Numbered from the stretch's first letter, positions 45,273 to 56,613 are shown. The stretch: 64,000 nucleotides of DNA from Symbiodinium microadriaticum (GCA_001939145.1 LSRX01000126.1:396699-460698), one strand, 5' to 3'. Program-made: numbers and translations. The notes: generated from the sequence alone by a model not told the origin.

Positions 45273-45779
45273 TATCAGAATTCATTATAGTTTCTGTTCC
45301 TGAGCCACTCAAGCTAAGAGGCATTCTGATACAAGGAGGAACAACCACCTGCAGCAGCTGCTCACGAAGACATGGTGGGAACTGCGCATCGGGAGCCGGG
45401 CGGGGAATGTTTTGAAAGCAAAGCAAACAAAAAAAGAACAAGAGATGGCGGTACAGTACCGCATTCTCCTCTGCCTAGTACATATGACCCAGCATAAATC
45501 GACCGGATGAAACGCGACCATTAGATCAGAGAACTTCTGGGCCCCTGCCCGAGTGCCACCGTGGCCGTGGGTTTCTATGAACATGGATGAATACCTCGTA
45601 CATAATTAGGAGACACGTCTTGATTGACTTCTTGCTACATGTAAACATGAACATGCCTGCACGCATGGCCCTTGGCACACGCAGGCCAAGTACCAACTTT
45701 AAGCAAGGAAGGTGGTGGGGCTCCTTGATTACACTTGAGTCCCTTGACAGGATCCTTCTGCTTGCTCTGAACTCTGAGA

Positions 45780-46207
45780 ACCGCTGATCCCTGGGTTACC
45801 GCTACGTGTTCAAAGGCAAAGTCTTGAATGGTGGCTCCGAAAACGCACCCTCCACCCTCCAGGCTGGGGTGTGGGAATTTCTGACCAATAGCAGTTCCGA
45901 ATCCAGGCGAGGGTCAGGGGCAACACTCAGCGCAGCCAGCTGCAGTCACAGAGGGCTGTGGGCTACTATGTCCAAACAAAGTGCATCACTCCCTTCTCCC
46001 GGATCCCACCCGAGTTCGCCTTTTCACTTCGCTGGATCGCACGAAGGAAGTAGAGGAACCTCGAAGCAGGTTGGGCTATACACTATATGCTTCAAGAGGG
46101 AGTCTGTTGGCAAAGGTGGCAGGGTTATGGGGGCTTGGGGATTAGAGCTTGGTTTCGACTCACGGGGCTTTATGGCTTCACTCAAAATGTGGGGTTTGGC
46201 ATGTTAG
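45780..46207 (+). CDS. 133-codon open frame, unknown protein
   Basis: Reads YRYVFKGKVLNGGSENAPST, LQAGVWEFLTNSSSESRRGS and AASCSHRGLWATMSKQSASL. The frame is natural up to about 46,090 and then becomes spacer-like. A frame upstream (45,715-45,786) ends SLITLESLDRILLLALNSEN. No family recognised. Confidence 0.4.
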
Positions 46208-46419
46208 GCTTCGGCTCAGAGTCTCTGATACTGCGGATGTTGAACTTTAGCAATCGACAATCCAAGACACCCCGCCAATATGGCCGCAGAACTGTTGCCT
46301 TGTCGTTTATCTCGACTGTGTCGAAGACACCACAATTTCTTTTGACACTCAATGCCACACTCCCTGACACGTCCGCCCTTGACTCTGAAGCCGCATTGAC
46401 ACCCACATGTGACAGCTGC

Positions 46420-46422
<3 letters not shown>

Positions 46423-46458
<36 letters not shown>
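46423..46458. repeat. (TA)n microsatellite
   Basis: Uninterrupted TA run. Confidence 0.95.
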
Positions 46459-46460
<2 letters not shown>

Positions 46461-46639
46461 CCGAAGCATATGGGAGGCCTCAGGGCCTTCTTAGGCCCTC
46501 AACCCTAAATGCGAGGCTCCGCGCGCACTTTAGGGATTCTCTGGGCAATGACAAGGACCCCTCGTCCTTCCTCGTATCTCGGTCTCGAAACGGATGCTAC
46601 AGTAGGCAGCCTACATCTGTGGAACTGCCCGAGCCCTAG

Positions 46640-47452
46640 CGTTCGTACTCTGTATCGGTGACGCGGGCTCCTGCGGACGTAGCAGACGAACCCCAGTCTG
46701 TCAAAGGCAAGTACGGTTGCAAAAGAAGAAGTGGATTATGAAATGGATACTACAGCCACTTCCTGAGCCCCTAAACCGTCGCTTCTCCAAGAACCCAAAG
46801 GTAAATTCCGAGGCCCAAGGGCCTTGGCACAATCTGCTTCGCCGAGGGGCAATTCCTCAATACTGACCTCACCACCAACTTCGGCTGTCTTGAAGAGCCT
46901 CGAGGCTTAGGCTCTTAAGGGTCTTTGTGGAGAGCCTGAGCCTGTGGAGGTTTTGGGTCACACATGGCAGAGGACCTGCCAGGAACTTTCTTCGAGCCTC
47001 GGGGCTTTGGTGGTTGTGGGATGTGCTGGACCCTTTTTTATAGGTCGGGCTTTTGGCAGCCAAATGGAAAGGAGGTATCTCAAACGAAGGTTCTGCATGC
47101 CCACACCATGCATGACAAGCATGCGTGCATGCACACGGTCTGACATGCAGTGCATTTTTTGCGCGTGCTCCTAATGCACTGCGAAACTCTTCATTCGCAC
47201 CCCGCCTTAAACCCTGAACGGCCCTAGAGTCTAGAGGCCTCAACTACAAACCCTGAATGGACCGCTGAACCCAGCTCCAAACCCAACCCTGAATCCGAAA
47301 AGCCCTTTGGCCACAAGAGAGAACAGGGGAAAAAGGGTGGACGGGGCAGCCTCCTTTCTCTCTCCAGCTGCCCCTGCTTCAAGCGCTCCTGTTCTTCTTT
47401 CACCTCGGGGGCTCCGACACAAAGGCTGTTGTCTACTACTTCTGGAAGTTTG
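46640..47452 (+). CDS. exons of an unknown membrane protein
   Basis: About 46,655-46,730 reads PADVADEPQSVKGKYGCKRR. Exon from 46,820 follows CCCAAG and reads GLGTICFAEGQFLNTDLTTN then FGCLEE. About 46,944-47,090 reads TWQRTCQELSSSLGALVVVG then CAGPFFIGRAFGSQMERRYL, a helix followed by a basic stretch. Exon from 47,368 has a strong polypyrimidine-CAG acceptor and reads LPLLQALLFFFHLGGSDTKA then VVYYFWK. A minus-strand frame opposite the last exon (about 47,403-47,344, EEQERLKQGQLERERRL) is the alternative. Joins not proven. Confidence 0.4.
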
Positions 47453-47459
47453 GGTTTAG

Positions 47460-48200
47460 GGTTTACTCAAGAGGCTTTAGATTCGGGGGTCGGGATTTTG
47501 AGTGCTTGGGGGGGGGTGAAGTAACTTGGGAGGGCTTGGGGTTAAGGTCTTTCACAAGTCGATGCTGGTTTCCCGAAAGACAGCACAACTTTCCCGCACC
47601 CGTTATTATGCTCAGAACGCCCCGCGCCACCTCCTGCAGTATAAGACTATTACAAACAGCCCAAAATCCTCACGCAAATTCTCAACCAGATATAGAATAA
47701 TCTTCACATATCATAACATATACTAAGGTAATTATATATATATATAGATATACAATAACAATAATGCTCTCTCTCTCTCTCTATCTATCTGTCTGTCTGT
47801 ATGTATATCAACATGCAATAATATACAGTTATATACTAAAAGAATCCGTCCTCCAGCTTCAGGTCCTTCGAGCTCTTTTCTTTCGTCTCTTCACGCGGCC
47901 TTTGAGAAGAGTCAGGGATCATCCACTAGACTGGGATGCAAAGCCTTTACTCGTCACCCCACTGAAGTGGGATTTAGGATTTAGGGTATTGGGGTGAGGT
48001 TCTTGGCCTTTTTTGCCTCCTAGAGCTCTATAATTAGGTCTCTAGGGCAAGGGAGTCAGGGCTTTTTTGATGGCTGGTACATGGTCGTCCGTACGAAAAC
48101 CCTTGGAAAGGACTCATAGCTCCGGACGTAAAGAAATCAGGGCTTCCTAGGGTCCAAGATCTCCTTTCCCAAGTCCTTCGGAGTGCAACCATTAAAGTCT
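47460..48200. other. spacer with microsatellites
   Basis: TA run at 47,730-47,752 and CT/CTAT/CTGT run at 47,765-47,803. No gene seen. Confidence 0.5.
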
Positions 48201-48208
48201 ATGGGGCC

Positions 48209-48730
48209 TTGGGTTCAGGTTCAAAACAACAAATCAACAAGACACTCAGAACCAGAAACCCCCCGAAAAACGAAGGCCAGGGCATTCCTTGGGCTGGACG
48301 GCAACTGTCGGAGTTGAGGGCCCAGAACCAAAGCCTGGGCCTAAACCCGAGCTTGCATTGGGGGATGCGAAGAGAGGGAAACACTTTTGGCGCAGCCCTG
48401 AAGAGCTCCCAGGAGCCACTGCTACGTGGCTTTGACAACAAGACCGATACAAAAGCCCTCATAAAGTCAATTACAGCCTGCATGGGCTCTTTCACTTACG
48501 CCGTGCAGCCCCAGAGTCCTGAGGGTCTAGTCACCCCTGCAGTCTGTCCGTACCCTAATAATAAGGGTTATTCGAGAATATGCTATGTAAGCGCATGGTC
48601 CGAATCCCGGTTGGAAAGCAGCTCAGGTCTCGACGAGGTTGGCCGCTCGGATTGTCCAGATTGTAAAGCGGTTCCTTTCCGGCCGGCAGAGAACCCGCTA
48701 GGTTTCACTGGGGGTTACAATTCCGTATAA
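48209..48730 (+). CDS. 173-codon open frame, longest non-repeat frame
   Basis: Best part is about 48,380-48,500 (FGAALKSSQEPLLRGFDNKT and KALIKSITACMGSFTYAVQP). The minus strand over the same bases also reads well (MQAVIDFMRAFVSVLLSK), so the strand is not certain. No family recognised. Confidence 0.35.
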   Translation: MGSGSKQQINKTLRTRNPPKNEGQGIPWAGRQLSELRAQNQSLGLNPSLHWGMRREGNTFGAALKSSQEPLLRGFDNKTDTKALIKSITACMGSFTYAVQPQSPEGLVTPAVCPYPNNKGYSRICYVSAWSESRLESSSGLDEVGRSDCPDCKAVPFRPAENPLGFTGGYNSV

Positions 48731-48936
48731 AATCGGATTCTCTTTTGTGAACAGGACGGACTTGCCTAGCACATCCCTGTCTCCTTGCCCCGCTCAAAAA
48801 GCTTAAGGCTCAGAAGGTTTAGGAAGTCTTTTTGCCTCCCACCTAGCTAGGACGAAGCCCACATTCGCCGCAGCTGTGTAGGTTTGGAACTTAGAAAATC
48901 TAGGATTCAGGGTGTCTCCAGGCAGAGGTTCCGGCT

Positions 48937-49272
48937 TTAGAGTGTGGAGTCTTTGTGCGACCTCCCGGCATTGAACTGCGATCGGCCCGAGCCCCGATTT
49001 GGATGCAATGCAGGCAAGGCACTCAGCTTGCCGATCGATCTCGCCCTCAGATCCATGATCTTGCAGCCACGGGAGTAAGCAAGAAGCTCATATGGGTTTT
49101 GCTTACTGAACGACCAGCTTGACGGAACTATAGCTAGACGCCGGACCACATCCTGGCTACGATCAAGCTGAGAACCTGAGCTGAGCGGCTTAGGACACAC
49201 GAGCTGGGTGTGCTCAGTGTTTGGGTGGACGTGGATCACAACTCGGATCTCGAAACCGGGTTGCTCTCGCAT
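48937..49272 (-). CDS. 111-codon minus-strand open frame, unknown protein
   Basis: Reads VVRRLAIVPSSWSFSKQNPY, ELLAYSRGCKIMDLRARSIG and ALHPNRGSGRSQFNAG, stopping at TAA. Composition is natural across about 80 codons; the start (MREQPGFEIRVVIHVHPNTE) could be a real start or intron. Confidence 0.4.
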   Translation of the reverse strand: MREQPGFEIRVVIHVHPNTEHTQLVCPKPLSSGSQLDRSQDVVRRLAIVPSSWSFSKQNPYELLAYSRGCKIMDLRARSIGKLSALPALHPNRGSGRSQFNAGRSHKDSTL

Positions 49273-49543
49273 TTCGGATGTAGGGCCCAGTATACAGTCT
49301 GCTTCGGGCGGTGCGGTTCAGTATAGGGGCTTTCATAGTTCGAACAGGGGTTTGGGCTTGTCATGGCTGGCTGAACCCAACACACCCCAACACTCCTAAA
49401 CCGCCGCCCCCACACTCCGAACTCCAAACTCCCAGACCCTAAACCCTAAACCCTCCCGAACTCTCAAGCCTTCGACTTAAAGCTCCCATGTAGCACCCCA
49501 AGGCCAGATCCGAAGTCACCACTCAGGCCATGAACCCAGGGCT

Positions 49544-49912
49544 GTGCAAACCAGGAGGCGAGTCCGCCTCCAGTTTGTCCCTGTGGGCATGTCTACGATC
49601 GCTTGGGTCTCAAGTTTCAGGCCTAGGCTTTCAACTCCGACTTGCCGAGTGAGGCCTGAAGTTGACGGCTTAAGGCTCGGGGCTTCCGGTTCTGGCGTCG
49701 TCGATGATCCAGGGCCAAACTCTCACGGCAAGAAGGGCGGAGTTCTTAGTGTGGAGGCCATAACTTTTGCCCATATGGACTGCTTATGTACTGCAATAGA
49801 ACGACTTTAACACCACACGGTGCGAGACCTGTATATCCTACCTGGTCATCTCCATGCTGACGGCTTTGTGATCGCCATTTGGATCCTCCATCTTCGACCT
49901 CGGGAGCAGTAA
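49544..49912 (+). CDS. two candidate 3' exons, unknown protein
   Basis: The frame 49,544-49,810 reads LQFVPVGMSTIAWVSSFRPR and VVDDPGPNSHGKKGGVLSVE then AITFAHMDCLCTAIERL. In another frame 49,828-49,912 reads YILPGHLHADGFVIAIWILH and ends LRPREQ with TAA. They overlap closely, so only one may be spliced into a given transcript. Confidence 0.35.
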
Positions 49913-50640
49913 CAATAGAGGCCATAAGGCCTCAGAATTTTGGGCATTGGCTTCGGGCTCCGGGTTTAGAGGGTGGATTTGGGGCATGGGGTCCATTAAA
50001 TCCTTGCAGGGTGTCGGCTCTTACTTCAGGGCTGAAGTTTACGCTTCAGGGCCTTGGCTTAGGATTTTCCGGTTCTGCGGCTCTGCTTGAGGGTGCAAGT
50101 TCTCGGTTTCTTTATCCCTACAATAACCCAGCAGCTGAAAAAGAAGATGGTCTGCGTTCAGCAAACCCTAAACTTGCTCTAAATCCTCCTCCAACCCAGC
50201 ACTCGCAGCTTATTCGGGTCCAGTCCGTACCGCTATTTCGGTGTGCAGGACGTGGAGGGTTAGGGTCGATCGTTGATCTGCCTGGACAAAGAACCCGCCA
50301 ACACTTAATCAAGGAAGATAATCCTCAGAATTGGAATTCGTTGTTTTCCTGCTGCCCGCATGGATGGAAAGAGGAGCAGTAGGGGGGAATTGGGGTTTCA
50401 ACTTCAGGAATTGAGATCTCAGGTCGTAGATTAAAGTCGAGCCCTATACAGTCCCTGCTTTCGATAATTCACGGGCATCTAGGTCCTCTGGGAATTGTGA
50501 GGCTTCGGAAGGTGCAGCAGGAAATTGATGATTCATGTCTTGAGTCTGCCATCGGGGCCGGCATGCACCGTTGGACCAGGATGTTCAGTTGATTTTGCTG
50601 CCTGTTCGTTCCCCTATGTCTGGAATGGAGTCATGAAAGA
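49913..50640 (+). CDS. open frame and exon fragment, weak
   Basis: The end of a frame at about 50,290-50,382 reads RTRQHLIKEDNPQNWNSLFS then CCPHGWKEEQ. About 50,560-50,630 reads APLDQDVQLILLPVRSPMSG and stops. Splice borders not resolved. Confidence 0.3.
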
Positions 50641-50807
50641 AACGTGTCGGTAGTTTGCTGCACCTGCATCTGTGCACACTTTTCAAGCCCTGCACAAGTA
50701 TGAGACGAGTCTAGGCGAATGTCAAACCACAACAGGAAGCCCGCGACCCAAGCAATGCCGGCGGCCGGACCCTATCAAAAAGAACCTCCGAAGATGTGGT
50801 GGCGTAG

Positions 50808-51053
50808 TGCACCACACTGAGCGACAGAGAAGATGCGCAAGTGCATAATCAGATCAGCATGCTCGGCAGCAGCGAGGCAACGCTCCGCAATCCGAAATCC
50901 GTAAAGGACCCAACCCCTGACTTAAGCGTAAGCCCTTACGCCTACAGACTCCAAGACTCGCTGCACTCGATGCACGGCCGAGTTGCCAGGCGGCAATTCG
51001 CCGCCGCGCGGCTTTTCGAGTGCGAGAATTGGGTCGGAGAAGTTCTCCTGTAG
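50808..51053 (+). CDS. about 80-codon exon, unknown protein, C-terminal
   Basis: Open from 50,808 to TAG at 51,051-51,053 with natural composition throughout: DREDAQVHNQISMLGSSEAT, KSVKDPTPDLSVSPYAYRLQ, SLHSMHGRVARRQFAAARLF and ECENWVGEVLL. Likely a C-terminal exon following an AG near 50,820. Confidence 0.45.
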   Translation, partial: CTTLSDREDAQVHNQISMLGSSEATLRNPKSVKDPTPDLSVSPYAYRLQDSLHSMHGRVARRQFAAARLFECENWVGEVLL

Positions 51054-51099
51054 GAGCCTGCAGAACGAGAAGCCCAAAAAGCGCAATCAGGGTTAGTAA

Positions 51100-51245
51100 G
51101 GGCTACTGGCTATAAGGGTACTATAGGGCTAGCAGCGGCTATCAGAAGGTTACTGCTTCATGTCAGGGGTACTACAATACTATAAGGTTTGCTATGTGGG
51201 TACTATACGGCTATCATAATGTGGCTACTAGAATGAGGAATGTCA
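51100..51245. repeat. degenerate GGGTACTATAGGGCTA-like repeat
   Basis: GGCTAC, GGGTACTAT and GGCTATCA words recur irregularly about every 15-40 bases. Confidence 0.5.
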
Positions 51246-51359
51246 CTATGGTTCCAAGTAGATCTGTCAATTGAGGGGCATCAGACTCTCTGCGAGGAAA
51301 CCAGCAAAAACCTGCAACAACTTGCAATCGATAGACGAAGGACGCTGGCTAGCTAGCTA

Positions 51360-51570
51360 CAGTATTGGAGCGAAGCTCGTGGAGACATGTTGGCAGTGGT
51401 GGTGGTGATCTGGGATGCTGCAGGATGGTTGTTGTCGTCGTCTGCGTCGCGTTAGCCACAGCAGTCGTCGTCGTAGATGGCACGGTCGTCGAGATGGTGG
51501 TGGCAGTGGTTGAAGTCGAAACATGCTGGCAGCAGCTGGATGCCGTCGGCTTGGAATCCTGTGTCTAGTT
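51360..51570. repeat. GTG/GTC triplet-rich stretch
   Basis: Interrupted GTGGTG and GTCGTC runs flanked by two related words, ACATGTTGGCAGTGGTGG and ACATGCTGGCAGCAGCTGG, about 135 bases apart. Confidence 0.5.
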
Positions 51571-51648
51571 TTTCTCATGGTCTCTTTAACTAGAAGAATT
51601 CAAGTGATCCTACACGCCTTTACTGGTCTGCACTTTTGCCACATGCAG

Positions 51649-52690
51649 CCCAGGAACGAAGAACATAGTCTTGCTTGATACATCCACACGCTTGCGCATC
51701 GAGAGCAAATCGTATTCACTCCGCGGCCATGGAAGAAACTTCACGGTAATCTCTCCTGAGCTATGAGAGCAGGGGGAAATGTAAGTGTATGCCTTCGTCC
51801 AGACACACCACTCGCGGGAGGGATTTAGTCCAGGCTAAGCGGCATGGCAGTCTGAAAAATATGCTGTGGGCATTGATGTTTCGGCTGTGAGGATTGGGCC
51901 TAATGTCTCGGGACGTGGTCTGTGGCAAGTCTTATGGAGTCTATGGTCGCTTGTAAGATTCAAACCCACGAGCCACCACCGGCACCCAAAAGACAGGATC
52001 CACAGCCGCAAGATCGAATCCAGCACCCGAGCCCCAAATCCCAGGTCCCCCAAGAAGACATTGTGACTACAGTGCGAAGCTTGTAAACTACGACCCTAAA
52101 CCGGAAAGCCTGCAGAGAATGCTAGGAGATATTTGACATGGGGCTACGAGCGGCCTAAGAAGCGACAAAAAATACCCGGTAACATCGTTTCATGAACACA
52201 ATGCTGCCCCTGCTGTTGATGGCTTAAAAAGTAAGCCCTAGTTTTGAACAAGAAACTTTTCAGGCAAGGGCTACGTCCACTAAGCGTCCTTATCCTCAGC
52301 TCCTCGGAACACAAGTATCCTATTCGACGTGCCAAATACTTTGCCCTTGCAACCACCACGTAGAACATCCCAATCACCTTACAAGACATCCAACCCTAAA
52401 CCCTAAGCCCCCTGCAGCTACGCCAAGTAGCCTCGAGGCTCCGGTCTCAAAACCTTTCTCAGCCGAGGCGCTGCGCTGTGCTCTGGAGCCGATAACGCCG
52501 ACCTCAAGGCTATGAGCCTCTTATGGTTTAGGATGACTTGGCCCATGGCTTTGAGTATACTGTATATGGCCCGAAGCACATGTTGCATGTACATCTACAC
52601 GCATCTCTCTGAAAGTTGTCATATGTGACTTCAAGATGCACTTTGGTGATACAGTGATGCGTACGTATAGACCAAAGGACCAAAGGCATG
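51649..52690 (+). CDS. multi-exon gene, internal part, unknown protein
   Basis: Exon 51649-51745 (ATGCAG acceptor, ACG|GTAATC donor) reads PGTKNIVLLDTSTRLRIESK then SYSLRGHGRNFT. Exon 51851-51952 (GGCAG acceptor, CTT|GTAAGA donor) reads SEKYAVGIDVSAVRIGPNVS then GRGLWQVLWSLWSL. Exon 52264-52359 (TTTTCAG acceptor, CAC|GTAGAA donor) reads ARATSTKRPYPQLLGTQVSY then STCQILCPCNHH. All three are phase 0 to phase 0 and their introns are canonical GT-AG. A further piece at 52,554-52,690 reads EAHVACTSTRISLKVVICDF and KMHFGDTVMRTYRPK but starts in phase 1, so an exon is missing between. Another small candidate at 52,154-52,231 reads KYPVTSFHEHNAAPAVDGLK. No family recognised. Confidence 0.5.
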
Positions 52691-53016
52691 CATATGCGCA
52701 TGCGTGCATGCATCACGCTGTCATATCATCCGAAGCCCTGACTCTAACGGGCCCTGATTCTTTGCATCGCAGGAACTTGTGGCTTTCGCCTAAACCAAAG
52801 CCTGAAGCCGAAACCCATACACCAATGAAGGCCACACTTGAAGCAGAATCCCTCAACCCCAGACTGAAATCAAAAGCAAGGCCCCCATGACCGGCAGGGT
52901 TCCGGGCGTAGGGTTCAACCCTTTCCAGGTCCCTTCTGGAACCGTCCATGCCCCTTTACAGACACCGTTTATAAGGATCCTTAAACCCTATATAAGCCTT
53001 CAACTCCCACAACTCC

Positions 53017-53113
53017 ATGCCAAGAGTCGAAGGCGACCTCAGCTTGAAGTTGGAAGTTCTCTTCCGGGATGACGTACCAACCAGGAAGCATGTTTTGGAA
53101 CCTGGGCACGACT
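53017..53113 (+). CDS. possible first exon, unknown protein
   Basis: ATG at 53,017 opens MPRVEGDLSLKLEVLFRDDV then PTRKHVLEPGHD and ends at T|GTAAGG in phase 1. It could instead be an internal exon starting after CCAAG at 53,023. Confidence 0.4.
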
Positions 53114-53556
53114 GTAAGGTCTTGTGGCTTGGGGCTTGAGGGCTGTATTGGTTTTTGTATGGTTTCAATGCAAGAGGCGGGTGTTCAGCTTTTGGTCGGC
53201 TTTTGGGGTTTACTTGGTGCATGATTGATCGGAATTCGCGAGTAAGGCCCTGAAGAGGGCTGTAGTGAAGGACGATATGGGTTTAGGGTTTATAGTGTTG
53301 GGTTCCACTGTATCCCTGCATCCTCGAGGATCAGATTTTCATCTGACTACATTCCGGAAGTCCTAAGTATTACATTTTTGCCTATGGATTGACTCAGAAA
53401 GGCCACAGCTTCATTAACAGCCTTCTGCCGCTCCGGCATTCAAACCCAGATACACAACATGAGCCGTCCCGATTGGGCTTCAATCTGTAAATATCCCGGG
53501 ATTTGGAATGCTTCATATTCCTAAACTCCACAACCCTACGTTCCAAACCCTGCTAC

Positions 53557-54310
53557 CCTGATCCTTGCCCAACCACGTCTTGTACTTGTCAGCGATAATC
53601 TCTGTGTTGAACTTGTTCCACGTCTCTGTGGAGCAGTATGCGTACTTCGTGGCAATGGGTGCATTCCTCCACGGGGCAAGGCAACATGCACTTCTTCTAC
53701 CGGCGCCATAAACCCAGACGCATGCGTTTAGGGTTTGTTGGCTATACCATGTGTGCATCTGTATCCTCGCCAAAACTGACACGGTATGTTGATGCCATCA
53801 GCAAAGAAAGTCTGCAATGTGTAGCTGTGCAGAGTTGAGGTGTTGGGTTTTCATGGCAAAAGACATAGTCATCCTGCTGCACACTCGGCCAGCCCCGTGT
53901 CCCTTCAGGTATGCTGACAAGGACTACGGCTTCGCATTCAGGGCTGACTACATCCTACACCCCAAGAAATCATAAACCCCACCCTAAACCCAAAACTCTA
54001 CACACTAAACCAGTTTCAGGCTAAGGCCCACGGATCATTGAAGGTCATGGAGCCATGAACTACTTTGGGGTTTCGCGGTTCGGGTTGTGGGGATGTTTGG
54101 AGCTTAGGGATTCGGAGCTTAGGGTTTGGGGTGCAGGCTCTAGGGTCATAGGGTTCGGGGATTTAGGGTTTGGGGTTTAGGGTTTAAAGTGGGGGGGGGG
54201 GGGGGGGTCCTCATGAGCAGGCACATGATGGCAAACTTCTTCTCGATGAGCATGACGTTGGGTGCATGAGCGAACATGCTCAGCACGAGGCTGGCAAACA
54301 AGCCTCCGGG
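53557..54310 (-). CDS. minus-strand exons of a membrane protein
   Basis: Minus about 54,310-54,210 reads GGLFASLVLSMFAHAPNVML then IEKKFAIMCLLM, a transmembrane helix and loop. Minus 53644-53557 (CGAAG acceptor, CAGG|GTAGCA donor) reads YAYCSTETWNKFNTEIIADK then YKTWLGKDQ. Both look strongly coding; the junction is not reconciled in phase. The first exon is followed on its strand by a run of 17 C, an odd intron start. No family recognised. Confidence 0.45.
54140..54207. repeat. TTTAGGG-like words ending in a 17-G run
   Basis: GATTTAGGGTTTGGGGTTTAGGGTTTAAAGT is followed by 17 consecutive G at 54,191-54,207, a likely quadruplex former. Confidence 0.85.
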
Positions 54311-54469
54311 ATGGCTACGACGTGGGACTGTAGCTCGTAAGACGATAGCTCCAAGCAAGTCTTACGAAGTTCAGGGCTTTCTGGATGGGTTGGAGCCTTG
54401 GCCTGTTTTTGTTGCCTGGAGGGTTTCCGCTGGAGGTTTCTGCATTCCGCCGAGGCTTCTGCAATAATT

Positions 54470-55284
54470 CACACCGCGAGATATCGATGCGGCTTCTTGC
54501 AGAGCTGATAGTAAGGGCAGGAAACAAATGGTGTAATGAACCACGAAGGAGTTACCATGGCCGAGGTGTGATCGCAAACTTTCGTAGCTACCGCTGTGCC
54601 CGCGAGCTAACAACTTCATGTGTTTGGGAAATCACCGGTCAGTGCCTTCATTACAAGACGGGAATGGCGAACCCTCATTAACAGTGAGAGATTTTGGGCT
54701 TGCGAGCGCTATGACCACAGGACCAACACCATCATGTTGCGCAGCTGTAAGGAGCCAATTATTGCAAGGGCATGGGCTGCTGCCCCAAACCGCCCAAACA
54801 GCCTTGCATGGGGTGCTGTGTCTCGGTGCGCTCGAAACCCCCAAACCCAACAAACTAAGTACCATGCCCAGGGAACGAGCTGAAGCCCGGAACCAAAAAC
54901 CCCCCGAACCCTTAAACGAACGAAGGAACAGGCCCAAAGAATGAGCTGAGTGATGAAGCTTGCGTGACCTCAGATCGATACAGATTCCAGCTCGAAAGGT
55001 TCAACTAGTTCACTACAGACATTTTCGGGTCCATGGTTCAGGATGTTGGGGTTATGTGGTTTACAACTGGGGGCTATGGGCATTTCAGGCTTGGGTGCTT
55101 CAGGAGTTAAGCGACTCGCTAGGATTGTTAGAAAGCGGGAAACCAGCCACGAGCAAGGTATGAATGCCTCCACAGGGATCATAGCCAGTCAATGTTTGCA
55201 AAACCCCAAGCCCAACACTGTAATAAACTTCCTTGTGACCTTACTTCGCAGCGTGTCTTCAAGACCATAACTTACGACATGTGA
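54470..55284 (+). CDS. gene 3' end with canonical last intron, unknown protein
   Basis: Exon about 54,959-55,157 reads LRDLRSIQIPARKVQLVHYR, HFRVHGSGCWGYVVYNWGLW and QELSDSLGLLESGKPATSK, ending at AAG|GTATGA in phase 0. The last exon 55252-55284 follows TTACTTCGCAG and reads RVFKTITYDM then TGA. Upstream, 54,489-54,640 (MRLLAELIVRAGNKWCNEPR) and 54,650-54,840 (RREWRTLINSERFWACERYD, SCKEPIIARAWAAAPNRPNS) are open in two different frames; they may be earlier exons. Tryptophan-rich. No family recognised. Confidence 0.45.
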
Positions 55285-55860
55285 GGAGTCGTCGGTTCCG
55301 GACATCCGGCCATGACCGGGGCAAAGGCTTCCGTATGTTTGGGTGCGTAGACTATGGGAAATCCTGATATTACAACTTGTTGCTGTTGCTGTCGTTTGTG
55401 TTGTTGTGCTTTATTTTCTTTCTGTTGTTGTTGCTGTTGTTTGAGGCGTGTTGACCAATTGCCTTCCGAACAACAATCAACCCTTCGGCCTTAATTACGA
55501 GCTCGAAACTTCAACAGCGAGCACGACAACCTGTATAGTATAATTCTAACTTCAGGTATTATATTATATATTTACTTCAATATTGGGGAACCGCACAGCC
55601 GCTTCTGCTTGCGTGTAGTGATTTGCAGATCAGGGGTTTAGGACCCTACACCAGGAATGAACACAACGACCACCGTCAAAATCTCCCCTACTGCCGACAC
55701 GAATCTCTAACAAGCCTAAACTCCAACAAAACTGAGCTCTGAGCGCCCTTAAGCCGCCTAAACCCTAGAGCACCGAGAGCTATACCTTTGTAACCCCTTG
55801 TGTATGCACTGTATTCCCCCAAATCCGAAGAAAAAACCCTGCACAGCCTGAGTTGGATCA
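55285..55860. other. spacer with GTT-rich tract
   Basis: Interrupted TGTTGC/TGTTGT tract at 55,378-55,443. A minus-strand frame at about 55,860-55,750 (YSELIQLRLCRVFSSDLGEY) is a weak exon candidate. Confidence 0.4.
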
Positions 55861-56570
55861 GCTCTGAATATGGTGACTGTTTGGATCCCATTATCGCCAA
55901 CCGCTTTATGGCAGCCTCTGGCTGCAAGCCTAAACAGCTTAGGGTTTAGAGTTCACCGAGAGAGGTCAGTTTCCAAACCTCACCGCGTTTCGACTCGCAC
56001 GCGCGCACGAAGCAGACACGGATTGCAGGCACAGGCCATGACTACAGTACACCACTACACAGTGCCATTTGAAAGCCTCCGCAAGCACTCCAATAAAACA
56101 AATACCGGGTTTAGGGATCAGGGCTTTTCTTTAAAGGCTTTCGCCCCTCTTCAAACTGCACCTCTGTCCGAATAGCCTTGAGTTGTCGTCGAAACACAAA
56201 CAGAACTTGTTGGGCCCCCTTTTCCGCAATCCATGTGCAACATGAGTCATACCTGCTCGACATAGAAGGTGTGAAGGTTCCCAGGTACAAGTTAATCAGA
56301 GTTTCCTTCGGGTACACTGCAGTCTATTGGGGTTCAATTGCGAGATCAGGTGTAGGGCTGAGTCATCCTCATACCATACCTAAAACCCCAACGTCAAACC
56401 CCAAGACCGTACAGTCACAAATCCTGTTTCTTCGCATAGCGGCAGGCGGGCCAAAATCCTCGGTTGATGAGGCCAATACGGCCTCCGTACCTGTGCGCTG
56501 CGAGGGTGGTGGTACGAACTGCTATAAGGCTCCTCTTGTAGACTTGGTTTATGTGCACGCAGAGCCGCAA
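55861..56570 (+). CDS. candidate exons of an unknown protein
   Basis: About 55,861-55,927 reads EYGDCLDPIIANRFMAASGC. About 55,950-56,030 reads EVSFQTSPRFDSHARTKQTR. About 56,440-56,570 reads KSSVDEANTASVPVRCEGGG then TNCYKAPLVDLVYVHAEPQ. These precede the helical piece at 56.6 kb and could be the same gene. Confidence 0.35.
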
Positions 56571-56613
56571 GCCAAACGTTGCATTGCACATGCACCCCTA
56601 TACTTGTCGTTTT

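Noticed and set aside
45003-45441. Several 80-150 codon frames on both strands
   Set aside because: Translations of the TATG array (MYVC or HTYI repeats).
56001-56021. ARTKQTR peptide resembling the histone H3 N-terminus
   Set aside because: Only seven residues, no start codon, and the following residues do not match H3; coincidence within an exon candidate.
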